A stretch of 35,335 nt of DNA from an uncultured Alistipes sp. (GCA_949840605.1 CATKXN010000012.1:1-35335); one strand, 5' to 3'; shown: positions 1 to 7,693, numbered from the stretch's first letter. The notes: generated from the letters alone by a model not told the origin. Translations and numbers: made by a program.

Positions 1-510
1 CCCCGGTCGGTGCGGGTGTGTGCACCGTCATTCTCAGCAACGGGGACGCCCGACCTGGGGGCCGGGATACACTTCCGGTTCCGCGATTCGACTGCGGAGG
101 GTCGTTCCCCGGTGCTGTTTTTGATGTGGGTGCGGAACAACTGAATTCTTCACGTCGAACGTTGCGTCACTGTTTTTTCTCGACCGTTCCGCACCCGATT
201 TTCGATCTTGGACTAACCATCTCGGCCAAGGCCCGACGGGCCCTCCGCCGCACAATCCGGTGCGGCGGAGTTTCGCGGCAGGGTATATTTTCAAATCGAC
301 CGATTGCATTCCGGAGGCGCTGGGCGGAGGGATTGCCGAATGCAACCGGCGGATCATCGCCGAACTGCGCAGTGAGTACGAACGCCTGAAAGCGATCGAC
401 TGCCTGCACCGAGGGCCGGAGAGCGCCCCCGAAAGCGAGAATCCGGCATAGAACGAATACGATAAGTTAAACCGGAGTCAGGATCGCGCATTTTATGAAT
501 CTTGCTCCGC

Positions 511-556
511 GGCAGCGACCCTGTTGGGAAACATTGTCGCTGCCTTTCGTATTTTT
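511..556 (+). terminator. Putative intrinsic terminator upstream of the Hdr-like operon
   Basis: GGCAGCGAC (511-519) pairs with GTCGCTGCC (536-544), followed by a T-rich run ending in TTTTT at 552-556. It would end plus-strand transcription coming from the left. The loop is 16 nt and the T-run starts late, so it is only moderately convincing. Confidence 0.45.
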
Positions 557-593
557 ACGCATTTATACCACCCTGCGGCCCGCGGGGATTCCC

Positions 594-601
594 TACCTTT
601 G
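594..601 (+). promoter_or_regulatory. Bacteroidetes -7 box for the Hdr-like operon
   Basis: TACCTTTG matches the Bacteroidetes TAnnTTTG -7 box. It lies 28 bp before the chosen HdrC start codon at 630, which supports that start over an in-frame ATG at 495 upstream of the promoter. Confidence 0.6.
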
Positions 602-629
602 CACTGCAAAGGTTTTTTTGTATATAGGT

Positions 630-1328
630 ATGGGGAAATATTTCGATATGCTCATGGAAGACGTGCGGATGAAGGAGGGTCTGCACGCGTGCATGAACTG
701 CGGCGTCTGCACGGGCGTCTGCCCCGCGGCGGAGTTTTACAACTACGACCCGCGGCAGATCGTATGCATCGTCCAGACGCGCGACGACGACGCCATCGAG
801 GAGCTGCTCAAAAGCGATACGATCTGGTACTGCGGCGAGTGCATGTCGTGCCGTCCGCGCTGTCCGCGGGGCAATACCCCGGGGTATGTGATCCAGGCGC
901 TCCGCACGCTGTCGCAGAAGCTGGGGTTCTTCGTCGAGAGCGAGAAGGGCCGTCAGCAGCTGGCTCTGAAGCGCATCATCGGCGAGAACATTCTCCGCAC
1001 GGGCTACTGCATCGTGCCGCGGCTGGTAAAACCCGAACTGCATCCCGAGCAGGGGACCGTCTGGAAATGGATTTACGACAACGACAAGGAGATCTACGGC
1101 CAGTTCACGCCCGTCTACATGCGCCACGGCGCCGGGGCCCTGCGGCGGCTGGACGAGGAGTCGCTCTCGGAGATCAACGAGATATTCAAGGTCAGCGGCG
1201 GCAGCGAACTGTTCGACACCATCGAACGGCACTCCGACCGTAAGGCCCGCGAAATGGGCTACGAGGAGGGCGCCGACCAGCAGTATATGATGGACGTTTT
1301 CCTCTCGAACAGCAACGAACATTATTAG
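630..1328 (+). CDS. hdrC: HdrC-like 4Fe-4S protein (first gene of Hdr-like operon)
   Basis: This 232-residue soluble protein resembles heterodisulfide reductase subunit C. Two full 4Fe-4S motifs are visible near the N-terminus, CMNCGVCTGVCP and CGECMSCRPRCPRG, followed by a mostly helical region without membrane segments. In Hdr and Qmo complexes such a subunit passes electrons between the HdrA flavoprotein and the HdrB cysteine-rich catalytic subunit. The ATG at 630 was chosen because it follows a TACCTTTG box and gives an N-terminus running straight into the ferredoxin domain. It leads a five-gene set ending at 5883. The gap to the next gene (about 170 bp) contains a two-hairpin element. 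The family call is firm; the physiological substrate is unknown. Confidence 0.85.
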   Translation: MGKYFDMLMEDVRMKEGLHACMNCGVCTGVCPAAEFYNYDPRQIVCIVQTRDDDAIEELLKSDTIWYCGECMSCRPRCPRGNTPGYVIQALRTLSQKLGFFVESEKGRQQLALKRIIGENILRTGYCIVPRLVKPELHPEQGTVWKWIYDNDKEIYGQFTPVYMRHGAGALRRLDEESLSEINEIFKVSGGSELFDTIERHSDRKAREMGYEEGADQQYMMDVFLSNSNEHY

Positions 1329-1377
1329 CAGTGCACTGCCCGCCCGATACGCCGATTTTGCCGCACAGCGGCGCTGA

Positions 1378-1440
1378 GTCCCTCCCTGAGGGAGGAGTTT
1401 GGGGTGGGGCGGGCTTGCAGCCGACGCCGCAGGCGGCGAA
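1378..1440 (+). repeat. Two-hairpin intergenic element, copy 1
   Basis: A roughly 63-bp element lies between the HdrC-like and HdrB-like genes. It has a first stem-loop of the form TCCCTCCCTGAGGGAGGA, a G-rich linker TTTGGGGTGGGG, and a second stem CGCCGC-AG-GCGGCG. Its order, spacing and much of its sequence match the element at 2643-2706, including the shared end GGCGGCGAA. No T-run follows, so it is not an ordinary terminator. It may be a mobile REP-like element, or an mRNA-stability or partial-termination structure. Confidence 0.55.
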
Positions 1441-1497
1441 AGCGCCGTTCCGAAACGGTATTGCGATGCGTAATTTTATGTAATTGCCTTAGAATCG

Positions 1498-2589
1498 ATG
1501 ACAATGAAGCGAAAGAGTTGGCAGGACTACCAGAAGGAGATCGCCGACGACCATTATTACTATGCACGCAGCTGCATCCGGCAGAATTTCTTCCCCGGGA
1601 GCGAGAAGTTTTTTATCGACATGCTGCACGACGATCTGGGGAAAGACCTCCTGGACGATCCCAAACACTCGTCGTGCACGGGGATCGGCTACCACTCGGA
1701 CATCGTTCCGCTGGAGACCATCATGACCGTCGTGGCGCGGCAGTTCGCGCTGATGAACGAGGCCGGATACGAGAATTTCGTGACTTCGTGCATCACCTCC
1801 TTCGGCATTTACACGGAGATTCTGGCCATGTGGCACGAGTTCCCCGAGACGGAGGAGAAGGCCCGCGAGAATCTCTGGAAAGCCACCAAACGCGAGTTCC
1901 GGAAGCCCGCGAGCCTGGCCCACACGTCGGACGTCGTGTTCCATTTCCGCGAGGAGATCGCCGCGCGGGCCAAAAAACGGCTGGTGAACGCCGTCACGGG
2001 CGAACCGCTGAAAGTCGTGGAGCACATCGGCTGTCACTACGCCAAGATATTCCCGAAATCCGGCATCGGAGGATCGGAGTTCCCCTATGTGCTGGCCGGC
2101 ATGGTCGAGTCGTGGGGCGGCGAGTGCGTGGATTATCCCGAACGCCGTCACTGCTGCGGATTCGGATTCCGCAACTACCTCGTGCAGGCCAACCGCGGCT
2201 ATTCGATCGCCAATTCGCACAAGAAGCTGGAGAGCATGGCTCCCTACAAGCCCGACTTCATCGTGGCCAACTGCCCCGGCTGCGCGATGTTCCTCGACAA
2301 GTGGCAGTACACCATCGCCGAGATGGAGGGCACGACTTACGGCCAGAACGGTCACGGCATTCCGGTGCTGACCTACGAGGAGATGGCCGGGCTGGTGCTG
2401 GGCTACGACCCCTGGGAGCTGGGGATGCAGATGCACCAGGTGGACGTGGAGCCCCTGCTGGACAAGATGGGCGTCGAGTACGACCCCGCGGCCAAATACC
2501 TCGGCCGCAACGGGAAATATATCGGAAAACCCGCGTCGGCGGTGGTCAACTGCTGCCCGACGGACACGATATACGATATAAGGGAATAG
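1498..2589 (+). CDS. hdrB: HdrB-like subunit with CCG cysteine-rich domain
   Basis: This 363-residue soluble protein resembles heterodisulfide reductase subunit B. The C-terminal half has a canonical CCG domain: C179, the pair C219-C220 (HCCGFGF), then C259 and C262 (NCPGC). In the family these bind a non-cubane iron-sulfur cluster at the disulfide or thiol active site. The N-terminal half keeps isolated cysteines (C26, C60, C98) and may be a degenerate first CCG repeat. Two in-frame ATG codons, 1498 and 1504, are possible starts. The C-terminal extension with a CC at 352-353 is longer than in typical HdrB. It sits between the HdrC-like and HdrA-like genes, as expected for an Hdr module; the substrate cannot be read from the sequence. 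Confidence 0.85.
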   Translation: MTMKRKSWQDYQKEIADDHYYYARSCIRQNFFPGSEKFFIDMLHDDLGKDLLDDPKHSSCTGIGYHSDIVPLETIMTVVARQFALMNEAGYENFVTSCITSFGIYTEILAMWHEFPETEEKARENLWKATKREFRKPASLAHTSDVVFHFREEIAARAKKRLVNAVTGEPLKVVEHIGCHYAKIFPKSGIGGSEFPYVLAGMVESWGGECVDYPERRHCCGFGFRNYLVQANRGYSIANSHKKLESMAPYKPDFIVANCPGCAMFLDKWQYTIAEMEGTTYGQNGHGIPVLTYEEMAGLVLGYDPWELGMQMHQVDVEPLLDKMGVEYDPAAKYLGRNGKYIGKPASAVVNCCPTDTIYDIRE

Positions 2590-2642
2590 AAATCGCAGAA
2601 CGAAGTCCGCATCCTGGACGTAATCCCGGTCGCGTGCGACAA

Positions 2643-2706
2643 GTCCCTTTTGAGGAAGGGATTTAGGGGAGGGTCAGACCTGTAAACGCCGCCGTGGGCG
2701 GCGAAT
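2643..2706 (+). repeat. Two-hairpin intergenic element, copy 2
   Basis: This element between the HdrB-like and HdrA-like genes has a first stem-loop TCCCTTTTGAGGAAGGGA, a G-rich linker TTTAGGGGAGGG, and a second stem CGCCGCC-GT-GGGCGGCG. It aligns end to end with the element at 1378-1440 despite many base changes. The differences keep the stems paired, which suggests that structure is conserved. Confidence 0.55.
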
Positions 2707-2753
2707 AGGGCAATCCGGGATGTAAAACGGTCTTAATATACTTAGGTCTTGTA

Positions 2754-3761
2754 ATGAAGAAGAAGGTAATAGTCATAGGCGGCGGCGTCGCGGGCATGCA
2801 GACGGCCCTTCGCCTGGCTGAGCAGGGCGTCGAGCCCACGATCATCGAGAAGGAAGCCGAACTGGGCGGCAAGCTCCGGGGGTGGCACGTGCTGTTCCCG
2901 TCGTTCACGCCCGCGCAGGAGGTGCTGACCGAACTGCGCCGGAGGGTCAACGAGAGCGGTATCGAGGTGCTGACCTCCGCCGAGGCCAAGGGCTTCACGG
3001 CGGGCGGCGTGCTGCTCGCCGACGGGCGGATGCTGACGTGCGATTCGGTGGTGGTGGCGTCGGGATTCACGCTTTTCGACGCCTCGATCAAGGAGGAGTA
3101 CGGATACGGCATCTACGACAACGTCTACACGACGGTCGACATCGAGCGCATGTTGAACGAAGGCCGCGTGGCCAAGGCCGACGGGTCGCGCCCCAAGCGC
3201 ATCGCGTTTCTGCACTGCGTAGGATCGCGCGACGAGAAGGTGTGCCAGCAGCACTGTTCGAAGGTCTGCTGCATCACGGGCGTCAAGCAGGCTATGGAGA
3301 TGAAGCAGCTCTTCCCCGAGGCCGACGTCTTCAATTTCTACATGGACATCCGCATGTTCGGCCCCGGGTACGAGGAGATGTACCGCGAGGCGCAGCAGAA
3401 ATACAACATCCACTTCCTGCGCGGGCGTATCTCGGAGGCCAGCCCGATGATCGACGGACGGGTGCAGATCAAGGCCGAGGACACGCTGACGGGCCGTCCC
3501 CTGCGCATGAGCGTCGACATGCTGATCCTGATCGTCGGCATGCGGGCCAACGACGACAACGCCGCGTTCGCCGAGGGCGCCGGGCTGAACCGCGCTCCGA
3601 GCGGTTTCATGGCGCCGCGCGACCTGTTCCTGGGCAACGTGAAGAGCAATGTCGAGGGCATCTTCTACGCCGGGACCGTCACCGCGCCCAAGAACATCGG
3701 CGAATCGCTGAACGAAGGAATCGTCGCGGCCGACGCCGCGGCCAAATACGTGGGAATATAA
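2754..3761 (+). CDS. hdrA: HdrA-like FAD-binding iron-sulfur protein (short, QmoA-like)
   Basis: This 335-residue flavoprotein belongs to the HdrA/QmoA family. The N-terminal dinucleotide-binding motif GGGVAGMQ (residues 9-16) would bind FAD, and a cysteine set at C155, C164, C168, C172 and C173 (HCVGSRDE followed by CQQHCSKVCC) is the family cluster-binding region. It lacks the C-terminal ferredoxin inserts of methanogen HdrA, so it is the short form seen in QmoA-type complexes. The C-terminus has the usual FAD-family ending GIFYAGTV and NIGESLNEGIVAA. The next gene starts 2 bp after the stop, so the two are surely cotranscribed. In related complexes this subunit exchanges electrons with a donor such as a ferredoxin or NADH module; none is encoded here. 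Confidence 0.85.
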   Translation: MKKKVIVIGGGVAGMQTALRLAEQGVEPTIIEKEAELGGKLRGWHVLFPSFTPAQEVLTELRRRVNESGIEVLTSAEAKGFTAGGVLLADGRMLTCDSVVVASGFTLFDASIKEEYGYGIYDNVYTTVDIERMLNEGRVAKADGSRPKRIAFLHCVGSRDEKVCQQHCSKVCCITGVKQAMEMKQLFPEADVFNFYMDIRMFGPGYEEMYREAQQKYNIHFLRGRISEASPMIDGRVQIKAEDTLTGRPLRMSVDMLILIVGMRANDDNAAFAEGAGLNRAPSGFMAPRDLFLGNVKSNVEGIFYAGTVTAPKNIGESLNEGIVAADAAAKYVGI

Positions 3762-3763
3762 TC

Positions 3764-4099
3764 ATGGCGGCGATCAATTTCGGATATACCATCTCCAAGC
3801 CCCGGGCCATCGACATCGACCGCAACAATCTGCGCAAGAGCGACGAGATCCTGCGCGAGATGCCCGAGCTGCAGGCCTGCATCGGATGTGGGGCCTGCAC
3901 GGCGGTCTGCACGGCGGGAAACCTCACGGAATTCAACTTCCGCAAGGTCCATACGCTGGTGCGCCGCGGCGAATATCAGGGCGCCTACGAGGAGATGAAC
4001 AAGTGCATGCTGTGCGGCAAATGCCGGCTGGTGTGCCCGCGGGGCATCAATACGCGCGGCGTGGTGATGCTGATCAAACGTAAACTGGGAGATTTCTGA
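3764..4099 (+). CDS. Second, short HdrC-like 4Fe-4S protein
   Basis: This 111-residue protein has two 4Fe-4S motifs, CIGCGACTAVC and CMLCGKCRLVCPRG, and is about half the length of the first HdrC-like subunit. It begins 2 bp after the HdrA-like stop and ends 2 bp before the membrane subunit, so it is tightly embedded in the operon. By position it is the likely electron wire between the HdrA-like flavoprotein and the membrane HdrD-type subunit. That role is inferred from gene order and from the Qmo and Hdr families. Confidence 0.85.
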   Translation: MAAINFGYTISKPRAIDIDRNNLRKSDEILREMPELQACIGCGACTAVCTAGNLTEFNFRKVHTLVRRGEYQGAYEEMNKCMLCGKCRLVCPRGINTRGVVMLIKRKLGDF

Positions 4100-4101
4100 C
4101 G

Positions 4102-5883
4102 ATGACTTTCTACGCACCTTTCTGTCTGCCGTTTATCCTCGGCGCGACGGTGATGTTCCTCACCCTGGCCTGGAAGTGGGGCAAGTGGCTCTGGCTGCTG
4201 CCCCGCGCCGACAAGAAACGGATTCTGTCCGGACTGCCCACGCGCCGCACCCTGGCCGCGGCGTGGGAGGTGGTGAGCGAATCGCTGCTCCACCGCCGCA
4301 TCTTCCGGGTCAACCCCCTGCTGGGGTACATGCACATGTCGCTGGCCTTCGGCTGGTTTCTGCTGATCGCCGTGGGGTGGGCCGAGACCATCGCCTACCT
4401 CGGATTCCGCTACGTGCCGCTGCAGGGACACGTCTTCTTCAAGTATTTCGGCACGGGACTCGAACACAAGCCCGCCTTCGATTTCGTGATGGACCTGCTG
4501 CTGCTGTTCGTCCTCTCGGGTGTGGCGCTGGCCTGGGGCAAACGATTCTATTCCCGGGCGATGGGGCTGCGGCGCACCACGAAGCACGTCCTGGGCGACC
4601 GCGTGGCCCTGTCGGCGCTGTGGTTCATCTTCCCGACGCGTCTGGTGGCCGAAAGCGCCACGTGCGCGCTGTATGGCGGCGGGGGTTTCCTCACCGGAGG
4701 CCTCGGGTCGTGGATGGCCGCGCATATCGGCGTGATGCCGCTGATGAATCTCGAAACCGCGGCGTGGTGGTTCTACTCGTCGTGCCTCGGGGTCTTCTTC
4801 GTGGCGCTGCCGTTCTCGCGCTACATGCACATCTTTACGGAAATCCCGCTGATTTTCCTGCGTCATTACAAACTGCGCTCGGGCGAAAAGGAGTCTTCCT
4901 ACGACAATTTCCAGGTCGAGGCCTGCTCGCGCTGCGGCATCTGCATCGACCCCTGCCAGCTGCAGAGCGTGTTGGGGATCGACGACGTGCAGTCGGTCTA
5001 TTTCCTGCGCGACCGCCGTTATGACATGCTGCGCCTGCAGACGGCCGACAACTGCCTGATGTGCGGGCGCTGTGCCGAGAAATGTCCCGTGAACATCGAC
5101 CTCAATACGCTGCGTGTCAATTCGCGCGACAAGATGCGCAACGTTCCCGACGAACGCCGTTACGGCTACTTCAAGGGGCTGGACCGCTCTGCGGGCGAGG
5201 GCAAGGTGGGCTATTTCGCGGGCTGCATGACCCTGCTGACACCGCGCACGATGTCGGCGATGTCGACGATCTTCGACGCCGCGGGCGAGGAGGTCTGGTG
5301 GGCCGACCGCGAAGGCGGCGTCTGCTGCGGGCGTCCGCTCAAACTGGCCGGCGAGACCGACTCGGCGCACAAGATGATGCGTTACAATGAGGAGCTATTC
5401 CGCCGCCACGGCATCACGACGCTCGTGACGTCGTGTCCGATCTGTCTCAAGGTCTTCCGCGAGGATTACAGCCTGCCGGGCATCGAGGTGCTGCACCATT
5501 CGGAATACATCCTGCGCCTGATCCGTGCCGGACGTCTCGCGCTGGAACACGGCGCGACGCGCTTCACCTACCACGATCCCTGCGAACTGGGGCGCGGCAG
5601 CGGTATTTACGATGAGCCGCGTGCCGTGATCGAGGCCGTGGGCGAACTGTTGGAACCCGCTTCGACGCGCGAGAACGCCCTCTGCTGCGGCTCTTCGGTG
5701 GCCAACACGGCCATTTCCGACGGACAGCAGGTCCGCATCGCACAGTCGGTCGCCGCGGAGCTCGACGCCACGGGCGCCGAGGTGATCGTCACGGCCTGCC
5801 CGCTCTGCAAGAAGGCCCTCGGGCGCGGTACGAAAGGAGAGATCCGCGACCTGGCGGAGATCGTGGCTGCGAATATCCGATGA
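4102..5883 (+). CDS. Membrane HdrE/HdrD-type fusion: NarI-like membrane domain, ferredoxin and two CCG domains
   Basis: This 593-residue protein fuses a cytochrome-like membrane part to an HdrD-like soluble part. About five membrane segments are visible (near residues 1-26, 74-98, 127-146, 170-190 and 220-240). Histidines H78, H208 and H243 lie at membrane borders and are candidate heme b ligands. A ferredoxin domain follows with C275/278/281/285 and C318/321/324/328. Two CCG domains come next: C375, C408-C409, C445/C448, then C494, C528-C529, C566/C569. In HdrDE and QmoC such subunits couple a quinone pool to iron-sulfur chemistry, so exchange with menaquinone is a reasonable inference. Function as a fumarate-, sulfite- or thiol-linked enzyme cannot be decided here. 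Confidence 0.85.
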   Translation: MTFYAPFCLPFILGATVMFLTLAWKWGKWLWLLPRADKKRILSGLPTRRTLAAAWEVVSESLLHRRIFRVNPLLGYMHMSLAFGWFLLIAVGWAETIAYLGFRYVPLQGHVFFKYFGTGLEHKPAFDFVMDLLLLFVLSGVALAWGKRFYSRAMGLRRTTKHVLGDRVALSALWFIFPTRLVAESATCALYGGGGFLTGGLGSWMAAHIGVMPLMNLETAAWWFYSSCLGVFFVALPFSRYMHIFTEIPLIFLRHYKLRSGEKESSYDNFQVEACSRCGICIDPCQLQSVLGIDDVQSVYFLRDRRYDMLRLQTADNCLMCGRCAEKCPVNIDLNTLRVNSRDKMRNVPDERRYGYFKGLDRSAGEGKVGYFAGCMTLLTPRTMSAMSTIFDAAGEEVWWADREGGVCCGRPLKLAGETDSAHKMMRYNEELFRRHGITTLVTSCPICLKVFREDYSLPGIEVLHHSEYILRLIRAGRLALEHGATRFTYHDPCELGRGSGIYDEPRAVIEAVGELLEPASTRENALCCGSSVANTAISDGQQVRIAQSVAAELDATGAEVIVTACPLCKKALGRGTKGEIRDLAEIVAANIR

Positions 5884-5997
5884 CTATGGGGGCGGCCGCA
5901 GGAGTAAATGAGGTGCGGGAAGTATAAAAAACAAATTTTTTTACAGCTGACACCGAGGCGGATAGGGGCTGTCCGGATATTCGGCGGAAAGAAATAT

Positions 5998-6028
5998 TTG
6001 CAGGATACGAAAATTTGTATTATCTTTG
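5998..6028 (+). promoter_or_regulatory. Promoter of initiator tRNA-Met
   Basis: TTG at 5998-6000 and TATCTTTG at 6021-6028 are separated by 20 bp, the standard Bacteroidetes -33/-7 arrangement, with the tRNA 37 bp downstream of the -7 box. Confidence 0.7.
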
Positions 6029-6065
6029 CACACGCAAAAGCGATAGATACTATCTGAAGATATAT

Positions 6066-6138
6066 CGCGGGATGGAGCAGTTGGCAGCTCGTCGGGCTCA
6101 TAACCCGAAGGTCGGAGGTTCGAGTCCTTCTCCCGCTA
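6066..6138 (+). tRNA. tRNA-fMet (CAT), initiator
   Basis: A full cloverleaf is visible with anticodon CAT in the loop CTCATAA. Initiator features are present: three consecutive G-C pairs in the anticodon stem (CGGG/CCCG) and an unpaired first position (C1 opposite T72). CCA is not encoded. It has its own promoter and terminator. Confidence 0.93.
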
Positions 6139-6144
6139 CTAAGA

Positions 6145-6186
6145 AGCCGCAAATTTACTGAATGTCAGTAATTTGCGGCTTTTTTT
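6145..6186 (+). terminator. Intrinsic terminator after tRNA-fMet
   Basis: A long stem, AGCCGCAAATTTACTG pairing with CAGTAATTTGCGGCT apart from one bulged T, is followed by a seven-T run that begins with the last base of the stem. Confidence 0.9.
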
Positions 6187-6500
6187 CGCATAGCAGCCGG
6201 GATAGTTTCGGGACAAAATGTTTTCGTTCCGGAAAATGCAGAAAGCAAATGAGAGGGATGTGGGCGGACTGCAGCGTCCGGGCAGGAATTTCCAGAATCA
6301 ACGGGGTAAGGCTCTGGTGTTGTTCAGCGGGCCCGAGTATGCCCCGACCAAAGCCCCCCCCCTCCGGGGCTAGCCCGATGCAGTATTATCGATTGATTTA
6401 CTGCTGTTTATCCGGCGTCGACTCTGCACAGGTATGTCAACCGATGTGTCGACCGGACGAACTGCCAGCGAAAAAAGATTTCCCAAAATGAATGGAGGAC
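6187..6500. other. Intergenic region without a recognisable gene
   Basis: I see no credible gene between the tRNA-fMet terminator and the tRNA-Val promoter. A plus-strand open frame across 6162-6491 starts inside the terminator and has a cysteine- and arginine-rich composition unlike its neighbours. A C9 homopolymer at 6354-6362 lies within an imperfect inverted repeat (AGCCCC against GGGGCT). Confidence 0.5.
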
Positions 6501-6531
6501 TTGCAGGAATGATTTATTTGTCATACATTTG
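6501..6531 (+). promoter_or_regulatory. Promoter of the tRNA-Val pair
   Basis: TTG at 6501-6503 and TACATTTG at 6524-6531 are 20 bp apart and lie 20 bp before the first tRNA-Val. Confidence 0.7.
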
Positions 6532-6551
6532 CACTCGCAATTCAGCAAAAG

Positions 6552-6629
6552 GGGAGCTTAGCTCAGCTGGTTCAGAGCGTCTGCCTTACAAGCAGAGGGT
6601 CGGGGGTTCGAATCCCTCAGCTCCCACCA
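6552..6629 (+). tRNA. tRNA-Val (TAC)
   Basis: A cloverleaf with acceptor GGGAGCT/AGCTCCC, anticodon loop CTTACAA (anticodon TAC) and T-loop GGTTCGAATCC. The 3' CCA is encoded (6627-6629). Confidence 0.95.
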
Positions 6630-6635
6630 GGTTGC

Positions 6636-6660
6636 AACCATCTTGGAAGATGGTTTTTTT
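6636..6660 (+). terminator. Terminator-like hairpin between the two tRNA-Val genes
   Basis: AACCATCTT-GG-AAGATGGTT is followed by TTTTT. Only five bases separate the end of the T-run from the next tRNA, leaving no room for a separate promoter, so read-through or RNA processing must supply the second tRNA. Confidence 0.7.
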
Positions 6661-6665
6661 ATGCA

Positions 6666-6740
6666 GGGAGCATAGCTCAGTTGGTTTAGAGCGCCTGCTC
6701 GACAAGCAGGAGGTCAGCGGTTCAAATCCGCTTGTTCCCA
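6666..6740 (+). tRNA. tRNA-Val (GAC)
   Basis: A cloverleaf with acceptor GGGAGCA/TGTTCCC (one G-T pair), anticodon loop TCGACAA (anticodon GAC) and T-loop GGTTCAAATCC. Discriminator A is at 6740. The following bases are CCG, so CCA must be added enzymatically, unlike the upstream tRNA-Val. Confidence 0.94.
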
Positions 6741-6749
6741 CCGATGAAG

Positions 6750-6782
6750 AAAGTCTTTCAGGATAGTCCTGAAAGACTTTTT
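6750..6782 (+). terminator. Intrinsic terminator after the tRNA-Val pair
   Basis: A 14-bp stem, AAAGTCTTTCAGGA against TCCTGAAAGACTTT, with a three-base loop and a T-run at its end. Confidence 0.88.
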
Positions 6783-6809
6783 CTGTGTTCAACCGTTAAT
6801 CCGAAACCG

Positions 6810-7682
6810 ATGAATACCATTTGGATCGTGCTTCCTATCCTGATCGTGCTGATGTTCCAGCTCGGCATCGAACTCGACCGGCAGGCTTTCGCCCGCGTGT
6901 TCCGTCGTCCTGCGGCCGTCGTCGCGGGGCTGGCCGGGCAGCTCCTGGTCTTGCCGGTCGTGGCTTTCGGCGTGGCGCTGGCCTTCCGGCTGCCGCCCGT
7001 GTGGTTCATGGGGCTGATGCTGATCGCCTGCTGTCCCGGAGGCAGTTCGTCGAACGTCTTTTCGATGCTGGCCAAGGGCGACGTGGCCCTTTCGGTGACG
7101 CTGACGGCGCTTAGCAGCGTCATCACCCTCTTCACGATCCCCGTGGTGATGGGGTTCGCGGCGCGCTTCGTCTCCGTGCATACGGACGCGGCCATCGATC
7201 TTCCGGTCGGGAAACTGCTGGTTCAGAATATCGTCCTGCTTTTCCTCCCGATGGCCGCCGGAGCCCTGTTCCGCTGCTGGCGTCCGGATGCGGCCCGGCG
7301 GGTCCATGCGCTCTCGGGGCGCGTGGCCTTTCCGGCGCTGATGCTGTTGGCCGCGGTCTTTTTCGTGCAGTATGCCGATGTCATTCTGGAAAACCTCGCA
7401 ATGCTGGGGGCGGCCGCCGGAGCGCTCATTCTGCTGGTCATGGCCGCCGGGTCGCTGCTGTCCCGGGCGTTCGGACTGCGGAAGGCCGCACGGAGAACCG
7501 TCGTCATCGAGGTCGGGATGCAGAACGCTGCGCAGGCTATCGCCATCGCCGCGTCGCCGCTGATTTTCGACAGCGGGGAGATGGCCGTTCCGGCCATCGT
7601 CTACGCCCTGCTGATGAACGTCATCCTGCTCGCCTATCTGAAATTGCTGCCGAAATATTCCGGCGGAACGGTGGCGGATTAA
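6810..7682 (+). CDS. BASS-family (bile acid:sodium symporter-like) transporter
   Basis: This 290-residue, very hydrophobic protein has roughly nine or ten membrane segments of the bile acid:sodium symporter superfamily. Family signatures are the segment CCPGGSSSNVFS (about residue 72), whose unwound helix region binds sodium and substrate in known BASS structures, and the later EVGMQNAAQAIAIA (about residue 235). The ATG at 6810 was chosen because earlier in-frame codons lie in the tRNA terminator. The gene stands alone and nothing nearby names its substrate; related proteins carry bile acids, pantoate, pyruvate or other organic anions. It ends 23 bp before the TonB receptor, which has its own promoter. 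Confidence 0.85.
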   Translation: MNTIWIVLPILIVLMFQLGIELDRQAFARVFRRPAAVVAGLAGQLLVLPVVAFGVALAFRLPPVWFMGLMLIACCPGGSSSNVFSMLAKGDVALSVTLTALSSVITLFTIPVVMGFAARFVSVHTDAAIDLPVGKLLVQNIVLLFLPMAAGALFRCWRPDAARRVHALSGRVAFPALMLLAAVFFVQYADVILENLAMLGAAAGALILLVMAAGSLLSRAFGLRKAARRTVVIEVGMQNAAQAIAIAASPLIFDSGEMAVPAIVYALLMNVILLAYLKLLPKYSGGTVAD

Positions 7683-7693
7683 CTTCGATCGGC

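Larger units (their letters stand above)
1..629. other. Gene-poor left end with inverted repeats
   Basis: I see no convincing gene here. The best reading frame (260-451, plus, GTG start) would encode about 63 residues, but it begins inside a hairpin and matches no family I know; it could be the tail of a decayed gene. The stretch holds a perfect 11-bp inverted repeat GGGTGCGGAAC (128-138 against 186-196), a short hairpin GGCCC-GAC-GGGCC (230-242), and directly abutting it an 11-bp stem CTCCGCCGCAC with a 6-nt loop (243-270). A terminator-like hairpin and then the promoter of the Hdr-like operon follow. Either a decayed gene or a structured non-coding transcript would fit. Confidence 0.4.

Noticed and set aside
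3985..5370. Long open frame on the minus strand under the Hdr membrane gene
   Set aside because: It is a shadow of a GC-rich gene; the product is histidine- and arginine-rich with no family motif, while the plus strand carries clear cysteine clusters.
6162..6491. 109-codon open frame in the tRNA intergenic region
   Set aside because: It starts inside a terminator and reads as cysteine- and arginine-rich low-complexity protein with no family signal.
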